NCBI GenBank assembly: GCA_021787495.1
Contig: JAJYLX010000001.1
Span: 62,001 to 126,000, forward strand
Origin: Microcaldota archaeon
Lineage (GTDB): Archaea; Micrarchaeota; Micrarchaeia; Micrarchaeales; Micrarchaeaceae
Direction of reading: 5' to 3'
DNA length: 64,000 bases
Positions 32,995 to 41,673 of the stretch are shown here, piece by piece. Position 1 is the first letter of the stretch, and each line of letters starts with the position of its first letter. Made by a program: the position numbers and the translations under genes. The notes under the pieces were generated by a model. The model saw only the letters and a list, made by a program, of their open reading frames with translations. It had not been told where the DNA came from and did not search any database.

Positions 32995-33609
32995 TCATCG
33001 CGCGTATCCGCTGCATGGTATGCAATACGGCTCGTTGTCCACTAAACGCACGTACCGCTCGAAGACATATTCGCCGCACTTTGTGCATCTCACCTTGTTG
33101 AACGACCCTTTCGGCGGCGCGAACCTGTAATCTGGCAGCCTCTCAATTTTGAAGACCCTCCAGTCGGATTGCCCATACATCCATTTTATGGCCGCATCGG
33201 TCACGCCCGCGGGGATGCCAGAAGGCTCGACCCCCTTCTTTCTGTAGGAGAAAAACTCGTTCTTACCGAATTCGTCGGAGAATTCCGGCGTGATAGAGAT
33301 GCGCACTGCTGCCTTTCCATGCATGTAGAACGTGGCTGCCAGCTTGCCCCAGAATGTCTTTTCAATCAGCGATTTTCCATAGGTGGCGCCGGTCGCGACC
33401 TGGATGCCATCCATGAGGCATGTCTGCGGGTGGCCGACGCCCAGCTCGGGGATTACAAAGAAACCGTGGTCCTTTTCATGCTCTGTGTCAAGTTCTTTCA
33501 TCGCCAGCCTTGCCATCCTGTAGCCAAGCGGCATGAACGGGCAGCGGTGACCGTGGAACTCCCACGCCCATTCGGGCGGTGATATATCTGCGGTTATATC
33601 GCCTTTCAT
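32995..33609 (-). CDS. FmdE-like protein with C-terminal zinc ribbon
   Basis: This 204-aa protein matches the FmdE/TraR-type family named after formylmethanofuran dehydrogenase subunit E: EFHGHRCPFMPLGYRMARLA at the N-terminus (Cys/His metal site), HPQTCLMDGIQVATGATYGK and a C-terminal ribbon with CTKCGEYVFE and CIPCSG. No other Fmd/Fwd subunit or methanogenesis gene is present, so this is the stand-alone form, thought to bind metal or a redox ligand. It is located between ArsR and TauE/SafE with 10-11 nt gaps, one operon. Confidence 0.85.
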   Translation of the reverse strand: MKGDITADISPPEWAWEFHGHRCPFMPLGYRMARLAMKELDTEHEKDHGFFVIPELGVGHPQTCLMDGIQVATGATYGKSLIEKTFWGKLAATFYMHGKAAVRISITPEFSDEFGKNEFFSYRKKGVEPSGIPAGVTDAAIKWMYGQSDWRVFKIERLPDYRFAPPKGSFNKVRCTKCGEYVFERYVRLVDNEPYCIPCSGYAR

Positions 33610-33620
33610 ATACTCACTCT

Positions 33621-33899
33621 CTATAATCGTTTGTGGTCGGGAGCGCAGCCGAACATCTGCCGCACGCGGATGTCGGTTATCCTGTATATAACCTTTTTCC
33701 CATCCCTCCTGTTAGAGAGGATCCCTATCCTCGTCAGATACTTCAGTTGCAGTGAGGTCGTGGGCTGCGCCCGCTTGACCAATTCTGGTAGTTCGCAGGC
33801 GCATTTCTCCCCAGTCGAGAGTGCCTTGACTATCCCGTACCTAGTTTCATCACCTAGGGCCTTGAAGAGTGCGTATTCGTATTGTCTCTTGATGGTCAT
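33621..33899 (-). CDS. ArsR-family winged-helix transcriptional regulator
   Basis: This 92-aa protein has KALGDETRYGIVKALSTGE, the recognition-helix region RAQPTTSLQLKYLTRIGIL and a wing RRDGKKVIYRI. Cys33 and Cys35 (EKCACEL) occupy the alpha-3 position that binds thiophilic metals or persulfide in ArsR/CadC and SqrR-type relatives; another Cys lies near the C-terminus (MFGCAP). ATG 33899 is taken as the start because the TATA box lies at leaderless distance; ATG 33905 is possible. It probably represses its own operon and the divergent DsrE-like gene through the palindrome at 33904-33923. Confidence 0.87.
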   Translation of the reverse strand: MTIKRQYEYALFKALGDETRYGIVKALSTGEKCACELPELVKRAQPTTSLQLKYLTRIGILSNRRDGKKVIYRITDIRVRQMFGCAPDHKRL

Positions 33900-33903
33900 A
33901 AAC

Positions 33904-33923
33904 ATATTTATCTACATAAATAT
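33904..33923. promoter_or_regulatory. Perfect palindrome between arsR-like and dsrE-like genes (candidate operator)
   Basis: ATATTTAT-CTAC-ATAAATAT is a perfect 8-bp inverted repeat with a 4-nt spacer. It overlaps the TATA region of both divergent genes (GATTTATATATTTATG on the minus strand, ATATATAAATCC on the plus strand). Size and symmetry fit an ArsR-type operator (12-2-12-like AT-rich dyads). Assignment is by position. Confidence 0.6.
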
Positions 33924-33959
33924 ATAAATCCAGTTGCAGATAACTACGCAGTGGTCTGA

Positions 33960-34313
33960 ATGCCAGGGAAAATAGCCATAGTGATAGCCTCTGACTGGGA
34001 CCAGGAGCTGAAGGTGAAATCTGGATTGCATCTGGCCAAGCGCATATATGGGGCAAGGCAGGAAAATGGGATTGATGCGGTCGAAGTGTTCCTTTATGCA
34101 GGTGGATCAAAGCTCCTGCAGTCGTTGCCGGAAGAGTTTGCGGGCCTCCTGAGAATGCTCAGGGAAGATGGTATAATTCTGAAGGTGTGCACAACCGAGG
34201 CGCGTTCGTGGGGCCTCGAGCAAAGCGCGAGGGAGCACGGGATATCCATGGAGTTCGCGAGGGATGCGTTCTCGAGGTACGCCACGGATGGTTTTACGGT
34301 ATTCACGTTCTGA
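33960..34313 (+). CDS. DsrE/DsrF-like sulfur-relay family protein
   Basis: This 117-aa protein begins PGKIAIVIASDWDQELKVKS and has LKVCTTEARSWGLEQSAREHG, where Cys is the conserved sulfur-carrying position, then FARDAFSRYATDGFTVFTF. This matches the archaeal DsrE-like family related to DsrE, TusD and YchN. It is divergent from arsR-like across a shared operator, supporting a role in handling sulfane sulfur or related stress. ATG 33960. Confidence 0.8.
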   Translation: MPGKIAIVIASDWDQELKVKSGLHLAKRIYGARQENGIDAVEVFLYAGGSKLLQSLPEEFAGLLRMLREDGIILKVCTTEARSWGLEQSAREHGISMEFARDAFSRYATDGFTVFTF

Positions 34314-34368
34314 AGCTGCGGGATGAGACTGGGGCGCAGCGGGAACACCAATTGGCACCATACCCAAG

Positions 34369-34979
34369 CTATTGCGTTCTCTCTTGCTTAGCTTTCCTTC
34401 CCTCCTTGACGAATGGGTTCCTTTCCCCGAAGACCAGCCGAGGGGTGTGGTTAACCACGTACTCGCTGACCTTGTACTTCCTGGAATATATGGTATCTGC
34501 GGAGCAGAAGAGAGCCTTGCCGTAGTCGAATCCCAGCTTTTCCGAGGCCTTTTTTTACGGCGCTCTCAGATCCGCCCTCGACCTCTACGTACGGCTCCAG
34601 GAAGGGCCACTCATCTATCGTGATCTCAACGCCGTCCAACATCCAGAGATCCCTCCTCGTCTCTTGATAAGCCTTCTCAATGCAGCCGACGTTCCTGAGG
34701 AGTTCGATGCCGTCCTCAAACAAATTTATCGTCAAGCAAATCTCCTTCTGGTCCTCTATGTGCTTACCATCGACGACTTTCAGGCTCATCGTCACCTTGT
34801 CGCCTTCGTCCCTGACGCGTAGCCACCCCTCCCCTGATCTCATGTCCGGCCGGCATGTCAAAGACGACGCTCTTCTGCACGAACTCGGGCTTTGCCAGCT
34901 TCGCGCCGCTGCGCTTGAGAATCTTCCGCATCCCGCCCTTGTTGATGCCGGTGAAGGTCGCCTCGTACTCCACATCCAT
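34369..34979 (-). pseudogene. CYTH-domain protein gene broken by two single-base insertions
   Basis: Read in three frames, the minus strand gives one continuous CYTH (adenylate cyclase class IV / thiamine triphosphatase superfamily) protein. Part one starts at ATG 34979, MDVEYEATFTGINKGGMRKI to VVFDMPAGHEIR. Part two is EGWLRVRDEGDKVTMSLKVV to EVEGGSESAVKK. Part three is ASEKLGFDYGKALFCSADTI to GRKAKQERTQ, stop at 34369. Each junction needs one base fewer, in a G4 run near 34835 and an A7 run near 34550. Key acidic and Arg/Lys tunnel residues (EYEATF, LRVRDEG, TIDEWPFLEPYVEVEG) are all there. It is either a recent pseudogene or homopolymer sequencing error. Confidence 0.78.
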
Positions 34980-35041
34980 GCATTGAAAAGAGCGCCCAAC
35001 GCTTAAAAGTCTTCTCTTGGTCTTGTTTTTGACGCGTAGCG

Positions 35042-35482
35042 TCACACGTCGACCACGACGCTGGCACTGAACCCCGCCCTCGACTTGCTCACCGCCAAAC
35101 CATACCTTGACACCCCCTTTACCTCGAGCCTCGAGACCTCCGGCCTCTCGCCCAACGCAGAAACGGTGGCTTTCAGGGCAAGAGCGCCGCCTGCCATCTT
35201 TATTTTCGGCTTTGACATGGCGTAGCAGAACAGCCCCCTTGCGCTCGATATCGTGAGGCAACGCTGCAGCATCTTCCACAGGAGATCATCATAGCCGTCC
35301 GCCCTGACGGCGACCGCGAACCCAACCCTCCTGCCTTTGGACTTCCTCATGGCGTCGGTGTCCGCAATCGTATCGAACATTGCCAGTGCCGCGTTCTTGA
35401 ACGCCTCTCCAACGTCCTTGCCGCCGGCTATGAACTCGACGTCGGCCGTGTGGGCCACAAACCTATAGCCTTTCCTCGCCAT
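35042..35482 (-). CDS. Archease (RtcB RNA ligase activator)
   Basis: This 146-aa protein starts MARKGYRFVAHTADVEFIAG and contains EAFKNAALAMFDTIADTDAM, the archease fold; Asp residues of HTADVE and the C-terminal VVDV bind the metal needed to promote RtcB guanylylation. RtcB seals tRNA halves after intron removal, relevant here because an intron-containing tRNA lies at 52.8 kb. ATG 35482 has TATTTATTAA about 25-30 nt upstream; the frame is open much further but without homology. RtcB is not in the window. Confidence 0.9.
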   Translation of the reverse strand: MARKGYRFVAHTADVEFIAGGKDVGEAFKNAALAMFDTIADTDAMRKSKGRRVGFAVAVRADGYDDLLWKMLQRCLTISSARGLFCYAMSKPKIKMAGGALALKATVSALGERPEVSRLEVKGVSRYGLAVSKSRAGFSASVVVDV

Positions 35483-35597
35483 GACAACAATACACTTATA
35501 GCCTTGCTGATTAATAAATAACTGTCCGATGAAGAGAAGAGTAACTACTGAGAAATGATGAAGCCCATTTCGGCCGAGGACTTTCTGCGTGCTTGCC

Positions 35598-37106
35598 ATG
35601 GATAAAAACAGGATAATCGGCCTGTCGGCCGTGATGGTCGCGCTGCTTCTGAACCTGTTCATATCCATATCGATAACGGGCCTCGTGATATCCGACACAG
35701 ACCCGACGACCTACATAGTCGTCGTAATGCTGATGCTGTTCATATTCACGGCCCTCTACATAAAGGACGGCGAGCTGAAGCCGCGCATTACTCTGAAGAG
35801 CACTTCCGTCGGAGTGGGGCTCTTCGCGCTCTACATCATAGTGGTATCATACTCCAGGGCGTGGCTCTCCACGCTGTTCATGTCGTATAGGATAGACATG
35901 CTCCTGCTGCCGCTCTTCCTGGTCTCGCTCATAACGGCGATCTATGGAATGGAGGGCGTAAGGAGGATGAAGCTGCTGATAATCTACTCCGTCTTCGCCT
36001 CGCCGCTGGTCTTGCTTCCCGTCCTCAACCTCAATCCGCAGTTCGCGCTCTTCAACGCCGACATAGTGGCCGGCGTCTCAGGTGCCATCGGCCTGCCGTT
36101 GACGCAGAGCGGAATACTGCTCACCGCGCCGTCGAGCAGCACGGTCTCGATAAGCTCTACCTGCGCCGATATCGGCGCGTTCGCCGCGCTGCTCATGTTC
36201 ATGGTGCCGCTCGCCTACCTGTACGACGGCAAGGCATGGAGGAAGGCGCTCTGGGTGATTGCGGGGCTGGCGCTGCTGCTGCTCTTCAACCTCGCGAGGA
36301 TGGTCTCGATAGTGCTGATATGGCTGTACTACGGGATAACAAATGCGGTGTCGGTGTTCCACCTTTTTGCGGGCGAAATACTCTTCGTAATCGCAATAAT
36401 CGCCATGATGCTCATTGCGTCCAAGTTCGGGTTGCGCATGCCGCAGCCTTCGGCCAAGAGGACGGCGGCAAGGCGGAAGAGGCCGATACAATCAGCGTCT
36501 TATGTGCCGTTCGTTTTCGGCGTCGCGTTCGGCCTCGTCGGGCTGGCCCTCTCCATCCCTTACCTTAATGCGATGAACATCCATCCTGGCGCGGGCGCCC
36601 CTCCCAACCCGGTCTATTCCAGCCTGGACGCCTACGTTATATCTACGCTGGAGTATGCGCACGAGAACGTCACGCAGATAGGTGGCACGAGCACGAGCAT
36701 GGACTTCGTGCTGGGTGCCCTGTCGAACGGTTCAAGGCAGGTGTTCGTCATCGTCAACTACACCCCGTGGATGGTCTATCCGGTCGCCTCGTCGCCGCAG
36801 AACGAGTCCTCATATTCTACCATCCTCCTCAAGAGCGGGATTGCGGTCAGGTCGTCCATGCTGTCTTCCGGGAATGTTACGGTCGCGGCCAGCTACTTCA
36901 CCGCGCCGTACAATATCAGCTCCGGAGCGGCCGGCCTCTCCTATCTCTTCATCCAGGAGGTGAACGCGACGTCGCAGGAATGCGCGCAGGCCGCGCAGCA
37001 ATCCCCCATAGACGCGTTCGAGGCCGCCATATACAACGTCCTGCACTCCTCGTTTGGAGGTAATGTCATGTGCGAGGCGTACGCCGTTGCGAATTCGATA
37101 AGCTGA
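35598..37106 (+). CDS. Exosortase/archaeosortase family membrane protein with extracellular C-terminal domain
   Basis: This 502-aa protein has about nine TM helices over residues 8-275 with the transpeptidase triad of the exosortase/archaeosortase family: Cys189 in SISSTCADIGAFAALLMF, Arg234 in LLFNLARMVSIVLIW and His255 in SVFHLFAGEILFVIA. A Lys/Arg loop (280-300) leads to one more TM (about 302-325), then a 175-residue extracellular domain with several NxS/T sites and two late cysteines. Known enzymes of this type cut and transfer substrates with PGF-CTERM-like tails; no such tail was recognised in the proteins of this window. Start ATG 35598. Confidence 0.8.
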   Translation: MDKNRIIGLSAVMVALLLNLFISISITGLVISDTDPTTYIVVVMLMLFIFTALYIKDGELKPRITLKSTSVGVGLFALYIIVVSYSRAWLSTLFMSYRIDMLLLPLFLVSLITAIYGMEGVRRMKLLIIYSVFASPLVLLPVLNLNPQFALFNADIVAGVSGAIGLPLTQSGILLTAPSSSTVSISSTCADIGAFAALLMFMVPLAYLYDGKAWRKALWVIAGLALLLLFNLARMVSIVLIWLYYGITNAVSVFHLFAGEILFVIAIIAMMLIASKFGLRMPQPSAKRTAARRKRPIQSASYVPFVFGVAFGLVGLALSIPYLNAMNIHPGAGAPPNPVYSSLDAYVISTLEYAHENVTQIGGTSTSMDFVLGALSNGSRQVFVIVNYTPWMVYPVASSPQNESSYSTILLKSGIAVRSSMLSSGNVTVAASYFTAPYNISSGAAGLSYLFIQEVNATSQECAQAAQQSPIDAFEAAIYNVLHSSFGGNVMCEAYAVANSIS

Positions 37107-37123
37107 TCGCGTCAGCCTCGCCC

Positions 37124-38182
37124 TCAGGCGATGATGCTGGCGACATTGCCAAGCAGCGTCTGGTAGGCTTCGCAGGAAGTCCACTGGACGGGCTCCGTCT
37201 TGTTCCTGATGCGCTCCCTGACCTCCATCGCCGCCTCGCCGCCGAGTACGGGCGAGAGGCTGTACTGGGTCTCGCGCACGTTGCCGAGCTTCTTGTCCCA
37301 CATTATGGATGGGTAGACGTTGCCGAAGCTGTCGAGGAAGACCGATGCCTCACCGCTCCTGCTGCTCATGGGCTGCACCCCTGTCTCGGCGTACTTCACG
37401 AGGTTCCTGAGGAAGGCGCTCTCGACTATTTGCATTGGGTCCGGGCTGAACGCCCTCCTGCTTAGCAGGAAGCGCACTTCCTCTGCGGCCTTTCTGCCGT
37501 CAGCCCTTATGTCGAGGTCCGTGTTGCTGTAGTAGTTGCCCGATATCTGGCTGAGGTTGACGTGGAAGTCGTTGTAGGTTATGCCGGGCACGTCGCCCAT
37601 CACGGCCTCAATGGTCTTCCCGAGCTCGCCCTGGTTCATCTTGCTCATCGTGTAGCCGAAGACGAAGCCCAGGGTGCGGTGCTCCTTTTTCATCTCCTGC
37701 AGCATCCTTGCCATGGCAATCACCTTGTCGTAGTTCCCAGGCACCCCCCTTATCCTGTCGTGCAGCTCGCGGTAGCCGTCAAGGCTGAGTGTTATCATTA
37801 TCCTAGGTATGCCGAGGCTGAGTATAGACTCCAGCTTCTTCCTGACGAGTGCCGGATTGCAGAGCGAGTTCGTCGGCATGGTCAGTATGTAGAGGCCCGT
37901 GCAGCTCTCGTTGAACGCCCTGGCTATCTCGTCTATATCACTCCTGAGAAATACCTCGCCCCCGGTAAGCTCTATCCACCTGAAGCTCGTATTCTTGGCG
38001 GCGAACTGCCGTATCTCATCCAGGGAGAGCTCCCCCTTGGGCCTCATCTGCCATATGTTGCACGTCAAGCACCTTGACTGGCAGTTGTAGGTCACCGAGA
38101 AATTCAACTTGTAGGGCTCGGGGAGCTTGCCAAAGTTCGACTTGAGTGCCGTAGAGACTATCCCAAGCATCCTGCCGTCCAT
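37124..38182 (-). CDS. Radical SAM protein of the MoaA/PqqE/SPASM type
   Basis: This 352-aa protein has the radical SAM motif CQSRCLTCNIW near residue 34 (CX3CX2C), TGGEVFLRSDI for SAM binding, and TLSLDGYRELHDRIRG on the barrel. A SPASM-like C-terminal region has SVFLDSFGNVYPSIMWDKKL and a single Cys in TSCEAYQTL, so an auxiliary cluster, if any, is degenerate. The substrate is unknown. It is convergent with the archaeosortase-like gene (17 nt between stops), so co-transcription is not implied. Confidence 0.85.
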   Translation of the reverse strand: MDGRMLGIVSTALKSNFGKLPEPYKLNFSVTYNCQSRCLTCNIWQMRPKGELSLDEIRQFAAKNTSFRWIELTGGEVFLRSDIDEIARAFNESCTGLYILTMPTNSLCNPALVRKKLESILSLGIPRIMITLSLDGYRELHDRIRGVPGNYDKVIAMARMLQEMKKEHRTLGFVFGYTMSKMNQGELGKTIEAVMGDVPGITYNDFHVNLSQISGNYYSNTDLDIRADGRKAAEEVRFLLSRRAFSPDPMQIVESAFLRNLVKYAETGVQPMSSRSGEASVFLDSFGNVYPSIMWDKKLGNVRETQYSLSPVLGGEAAMEVRERIRNKTEPVQWTSCEAYQTLLGNVASIIA

Positions 38183-38298
38183 CTATGTGCCCTCTGTATA
38201 GCGGTGTAAACTAGCGCATCGCTCATATATAAAACCTGATGCGGGCATATGCTGTAGGAAAGTCTAAGTCCGTAACCGCGCGCTTCCTAAGTGAAAAC

Positions 38299-39321
38299 AT
38301 GACGGAGATGCCCGACGCCCTGAAGGAGAAAATGCAGAAGCAGGGCTACCACTTCGTTGGAAGGCACTCCGCAGTCAAGATCTGCGAGTACACTGCCAAC
38401 GGCCTGAGGGGAGGGACGCTCTGCTACAAGTACTCCTTCTACGGCATAAGGAGCTGGCAGTGCGTCCAGGCCACCCCCGCGATAGGCTGCAACCTCAGCT
38501 GCAGGTTCTGCTGGCGCATAATACCGGACGAGCTCGGGATAAACTGGAACGAGCTCAACGCAGTGGACAAGTGGGATGACCCCGAACAGATCGTCGACGG
38601 GATGATATCCGAGCAGAGGAGGATAGTCAGCGGGTTCAAAGGCGCCGCAGATACAGACCTCAAGATGCGGCGCTGGAACGAGGCCAACCAGCCGAGGCAC
38701 GTCGCGCTCAGCCTCACCGGGGAGCCGACGTTCTACCCGAAGCTGGGGAGGCTCCTAGAGGCGTTCCACAAGAGGGGGATAAGCACGTTCCTAGTGAGCA
38801 ACGGGACGCTTCCGGAAGCGATAGCGAGGATCAGCCCTCTCCCGACACAGCTCTACATCTCGCTGCAGGCCCCTGACGAGGACACTTATATGGAGACGAC
38901 AAGGCCGAAGGTGCCGAACGCCTGGGAAAGGTTCAGGAAGTCGCTCTCGATGCTGAAGACGCTCGACACAAGGACGGTGCTGCGCATGACGCTAATAAAG
39001 GGCCTCAACATGCGGAACCCCGACGGCTATGCGGAGCTGATAAGGCTGGCCGGCGCCGATTATGTCGAGGTGAAGGGCTTCTCGTTCGTCGGGTCGTCGC
39101 GGGAGGAACAGAGGCACCTATCACTCGGGAGCATGCCGGACCACGACGAGATAAAGGAATTCGCGGGCTCCCTTGCGGAGAAGACGGGCTACATAGTAAC
39201 CGCCGAGCACCGAGTGAGCAGGATAGTGCTGCTGAGCAGGGACCAGGCCTCGAAGGACGGCCGGATGATAGACTTCAGCAGGATAGGGATGGGGGAGGCG
39301 GCCGCAGCGGAAACTGCATAA
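38299..39321 (+). CDS. taw1: tRNA-Phe 4-demethylwyosine synthase Taw1 (TYW1)
   Basis: This 340-aa radical SAM enzyme makes the tricyclic base at position 37 of tRNA-Phe from m1G and pyruvate. GYHFVGRHSAVKICEYTANG at the N-terminus, the cluster-binding CNLSCRFCWR, SLTGEPTFYPKL, LYISLQAPDEDTY and VEVKGFSFVGSSRE are all family signatures. ATG 38299 is chosen: homology starts here and AAGTGA lies upstream. The frame is open to ATG 38239, but the TATA box at 38223-38232 would be too close. Confidence 0.94.
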   Translation: MTEMPDALKEKMQKQGYHFVGRHSAVKICEYTANGLRGGTLCYKYSFYGIRSWQCVQATPAIGCNLSCRFCWRIIPDELGINWNELNAVDKWDDPEQIVDGMISEQRRIVSGFKGAADTDLKMRRWNEANQPRHVALSLTGEPTFYPKLGRLLEAFHKRGISTFLVSNGTLPEAIARISPLPTQLYISLQAPDEDTYMETTRPKVPNAWERFRKSLSMLKTLDTRTVLRMTLIKGLNMRNPDGYAELIRLAGADYVEVKGFSFVGSSREEQRHLSLGSMPDHDEIKEFAGSLAEKTGYIVTAEHRVSRIVLLSRDQASKDGRMIDFSRIGMGEAAAAETA

Positions 39322-39352
39322 TGTTATATATTTTGGACACTGCTATATCTGC

Positions 39353-39895
39353 ATGGAAACCTATCCACCCGGTATCGACATGGGAATAAACCAGAAGGAC
39401 GTGGCTCTCGTCAAGGACCTGCTTCTCCCCGGCGAGACCGTCGACATAACAGTCAGGCAGAGAAAGTACGCCCCAGGCGGGTCGCTGATCACCCCGACCA
39501 GCCTCATAGGGACGAGCGAGCGCATCATAATAATAAACCGCGAGACCCTCGGCATAAGGAAGGACTACGAGGTAATAGCCTACGACAAGATAAAGGAGCT
39601 CAGGATGGAGCACGGCGTCATATCCTCGACGATATTCGTCAGGGTGGAAGGCTATGACGCGGACAAAGGCCTGCTGGCAGGCACGGGCAAGCAGGAGGGC
39701 TCGATCACGGGGCTCAAGAACAAGGAGGCCAAGGAGCTCATGGACTACCTGAACAAGAAGGTCGCCGGGGCCAACGGGCTCCGCGCCGCCGTGGGCGCGT
39801 CCGGTGCACCAGGAAGCTCGGTCTTCTGCCCGAAGTGCGGGGCCAAGCTGCCCGCCGATGCCAAGTTCTGCGAGAAGTGCGGCGCGAAGCTGTGA
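39353..39895 (+). CDS. PH-like domain protein with C-terminal zinc ribbon
   Basis: This 180-aa protein has, in residues about 20-125, a bacterial-PH-like domain (LLLPGETVDITVRQRKYAPG, then IGTSERIIIINRETLGIRKD and YEVIAYDKIKELRMEHGVIS). The C-terminus is a zinc ribbon with two CxxCG knuckles (FCPKCGAKLPADAKFCEKCG). Similar two-part proteins are common in archaea without known function. TATA-like TTATATATTT lies at 39323-39332. Confidence 0.78.
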   Translation: METYPPGIDMGINQKDVALVKDLLLPGETVDITVRQRKYAPGGSLITPTSLIGTSERIIIINRETLGIRKDYEVIAYDKIKELRMEHGVISSTIFVRVEGYDADKGLLAGTGKQEGSITGLKNKEAKELMDYLNKKVAGANGLRAAVGASGAPGSSVFCPKCGAKLPADAKFCEKCGAKL

Positions 39896-39908
39896 CCGCC
39901 GAATGGTT

Positions 39909-40538
39909 TCAGCGCTTCCTTATCCTCTTTCCGGCGAACCTGTATATCACGTAGAGGACGATGGCGAACGCAGCTACGGCGGCCATGTCGACCGCGGCGT
40001 TGCCCGCGTTCAGCGCATAGTAGCCGAATGCCATCAGCACGCCGTTCCAGATGGCGGTTCCCGCTATCGAGTACGCGAAGAACTTCTTCTGGTCCATCTT
40101 CGCGAACCCGGCCGGGAAGCTTATCACCGTGCGTATCACTGGCAGCATCCTGGTCAGGAAGACAGCCGGCGGCCCGTTCCTCTCGAACCACGACGAGAAG
40201 TCGTCCAGCCAGTGCTCCTTTATGTGCATCCTCTTGAGGTACCTGTAGACCACGTCCTTCTCTATGAAGTACGCGATGTAGTAATCGACAGCCATGCCGA
40301 CTATCGCCCCGGCCAGGCCTGCAATGAACGCCCACCAGAACGAGAGGGTGCCGTTCGCCGCCAGAAGGCCGGCCAATGGCATCACGACCTCGCTTGGCAC
40401 CGGCAGCGACGAGCTTTCCATCGCCATGAGCACGGCTATCGACCAGTATCCGTAGCCAGAGACGAAGTTCGTTATCGCCTGCGTCGACCCGAGGATTATG
40501 CTGCTCAGCGACGGCATCGACAACAGCATGTACAGCAA
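39909..40538 (-). CDS. DedA family membrane protein
   Basis: This 209-aa protein matches DedA/VTT: AMESSSLPVPSEVVMPLAGL near residue 42, AGAIVGMAVDYYIAYF, and FLTRMLPVIRTVISFPAGFAKMDQKKF, ending in two TM helices and a basic tail. Some members flip polyprenyl or phospholipids across the membrane. The start is the first Met of the frame, but later Mets (for example 40517) are possible. Confidence 0.9.
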   Translation of the reverse strand: MLYMLLSMPSLSSIILGSTQAITNFVSGYGYWSIAVLMAMESSSLPVPSEVVMPLAGLLAANGTLSFWWAFIAGLAGAIVGMAVDYYIAYFIEKDVVYRYLKRMHIKEHWLDDFSSWFERNGPPAVFLTRMLPVIRTVISFPAGFAKMDQKKFFAYSIAGTAIWNGVLMAFGYYALNAGNAAVDMAAVAAFAIVLYVIYRFAGKRIRKR

Positions 40539-40589
40539 ATTACCACTTTATTTATGTTGTTTGCATCAATACATTTAAGGACGTTTGCC

Positions 40590-41618
40590 ATGAGGATCGT
40601 AAAGTTCCGTGAAGACGAGGGCATCCTGCTCCTCAAGCTCGAGACCCTGGAGGACCTCTGGAGCGCGGCCAGGATCGTCTTCAACGGCGACCTAGTGAAG
40701 TCGCGCACGTTCAGGAAGTTCAAGGCGAGCGAGGGAGACGAGGGCGAGATGAAGGAAGTCATGATAACCGTGCAGGTGGAGAAGGTAGAGCTGGACAAGG
40801 ACGCGCAGCGCCTCAGGTTCACCGGCAGGATCACCGAGGGGAGGCCTCTCGAGTACGTGACCCTCGGCAGCTACCACACGATAAACGCGGCGCTGGACGA
40901 CATGATAGAGATAAGGAAGGAGAGATGGCCCCAATACATGATGAGGGTCGTGAAGGAGGCGGTATCGGAGTCGAAGAGGGCAAGGCTGGGCATAATCGCC
41001 ATCGACGACGAGAAGGCGCAGCCGGCGCTGCTCCTGGGCTACGGGATAGAATTCAAGAGCGAGCTCTACAGCCGCCTGAGCAAGCGGATGTCGCAGAAGG
41101 AGTTCCAGGAGCAGCAGACCAGGTACTTCGAGTCCGTGCTGAGGTCGATGGAGCTCATGGACGTCTCAACGGTGATAATCGCAGGTCCGGGCTTCACCAA
41201 GGACGAGCTGAAGCGCTACCTGGACGATTCTGGAAAGGCGAAAAGGCTCTCCAAGAAGCTGATGTACATGCAGATAAGCAACGCCGAGCGCAGCGGCGTC
41301 TACGAGCTGATACGCAGCGACGCCGTCGCCGAACTCCTGAAGAACGAGCATATACGGGAGGAATTCGTTCTGATGGAGAGGTTCCTGGGCGGACTATCGT
41401 CGAAGAGGTCGAGGTACGGCGCGGACGATGTCGGCAGCGCGATAGACGACTATGAGGCGGATACCATAATAGTCAACGACAGCGTGCTTCCCGTCGCCGC
41501 CATCCAGGCGCTGCTCGCGAAGGCCGAGAGGAGGGGGATAAGGGTCGACGTGTTCAACTCGGGCGACGAGGTCGGGCAGCAGCTGCATTCATTCAAGGAC
41601 GTGGCGTGTCTGGTTTGA
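40590..41618 (+). CDS. pelA: Pelota (Dom34) ribosome rescue factor
   Basis: This 342-aa protein has domain A (MRIVKFREDEGILLLKLETL; Sm-like), a central eRF1 domain 2-like part without GGQ (RARLGIIAIDDEKAQPALLL) and the C-terminal domain (YMQISNAERSGVYELIRSDA through HSFKDVACLV). Pelota with aABCE1 splits stalled ribosomes. ATG 40590 is the family start; the frame is open far upstream by chance. AAGGA lies about 12 nt upstream. Confidence 0.94.
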   Translation: MRIVKFREDEGILLLKLETLEDLWSAARIVFNGDLVKSRTFRKFKASEGDEGEMKEVMITVQVEKVELDKDAQRLRFTGRITEGRPLEYVTLGSYHTINAALDDMIEIRKERWPQYMMRVVKEAVSESKRARLGIIAIDDEKAQPALLLGYGIEFKSELYSRLSKRMSQKEFQEQQTRYFESVLRSMELMDVSTVIIAGPGFTKDELKRYLDDSGKAKRLSKKLMYMQISNAERSGVYELIRSDAVAELLKNEHIREEFVLMERFLGGLSSKRSRYGADDVGSAIDDYEADTIIVNDSVLPVAAIQALLAKAERRGIRVDVFNSGDEVGQQLHSFKDVACLV

Positions 41619-41673
41619 TTCAGTCATCGGTGCACCAAAACACAGAAATATCTCATGAATCAAGGGTTGCTAG

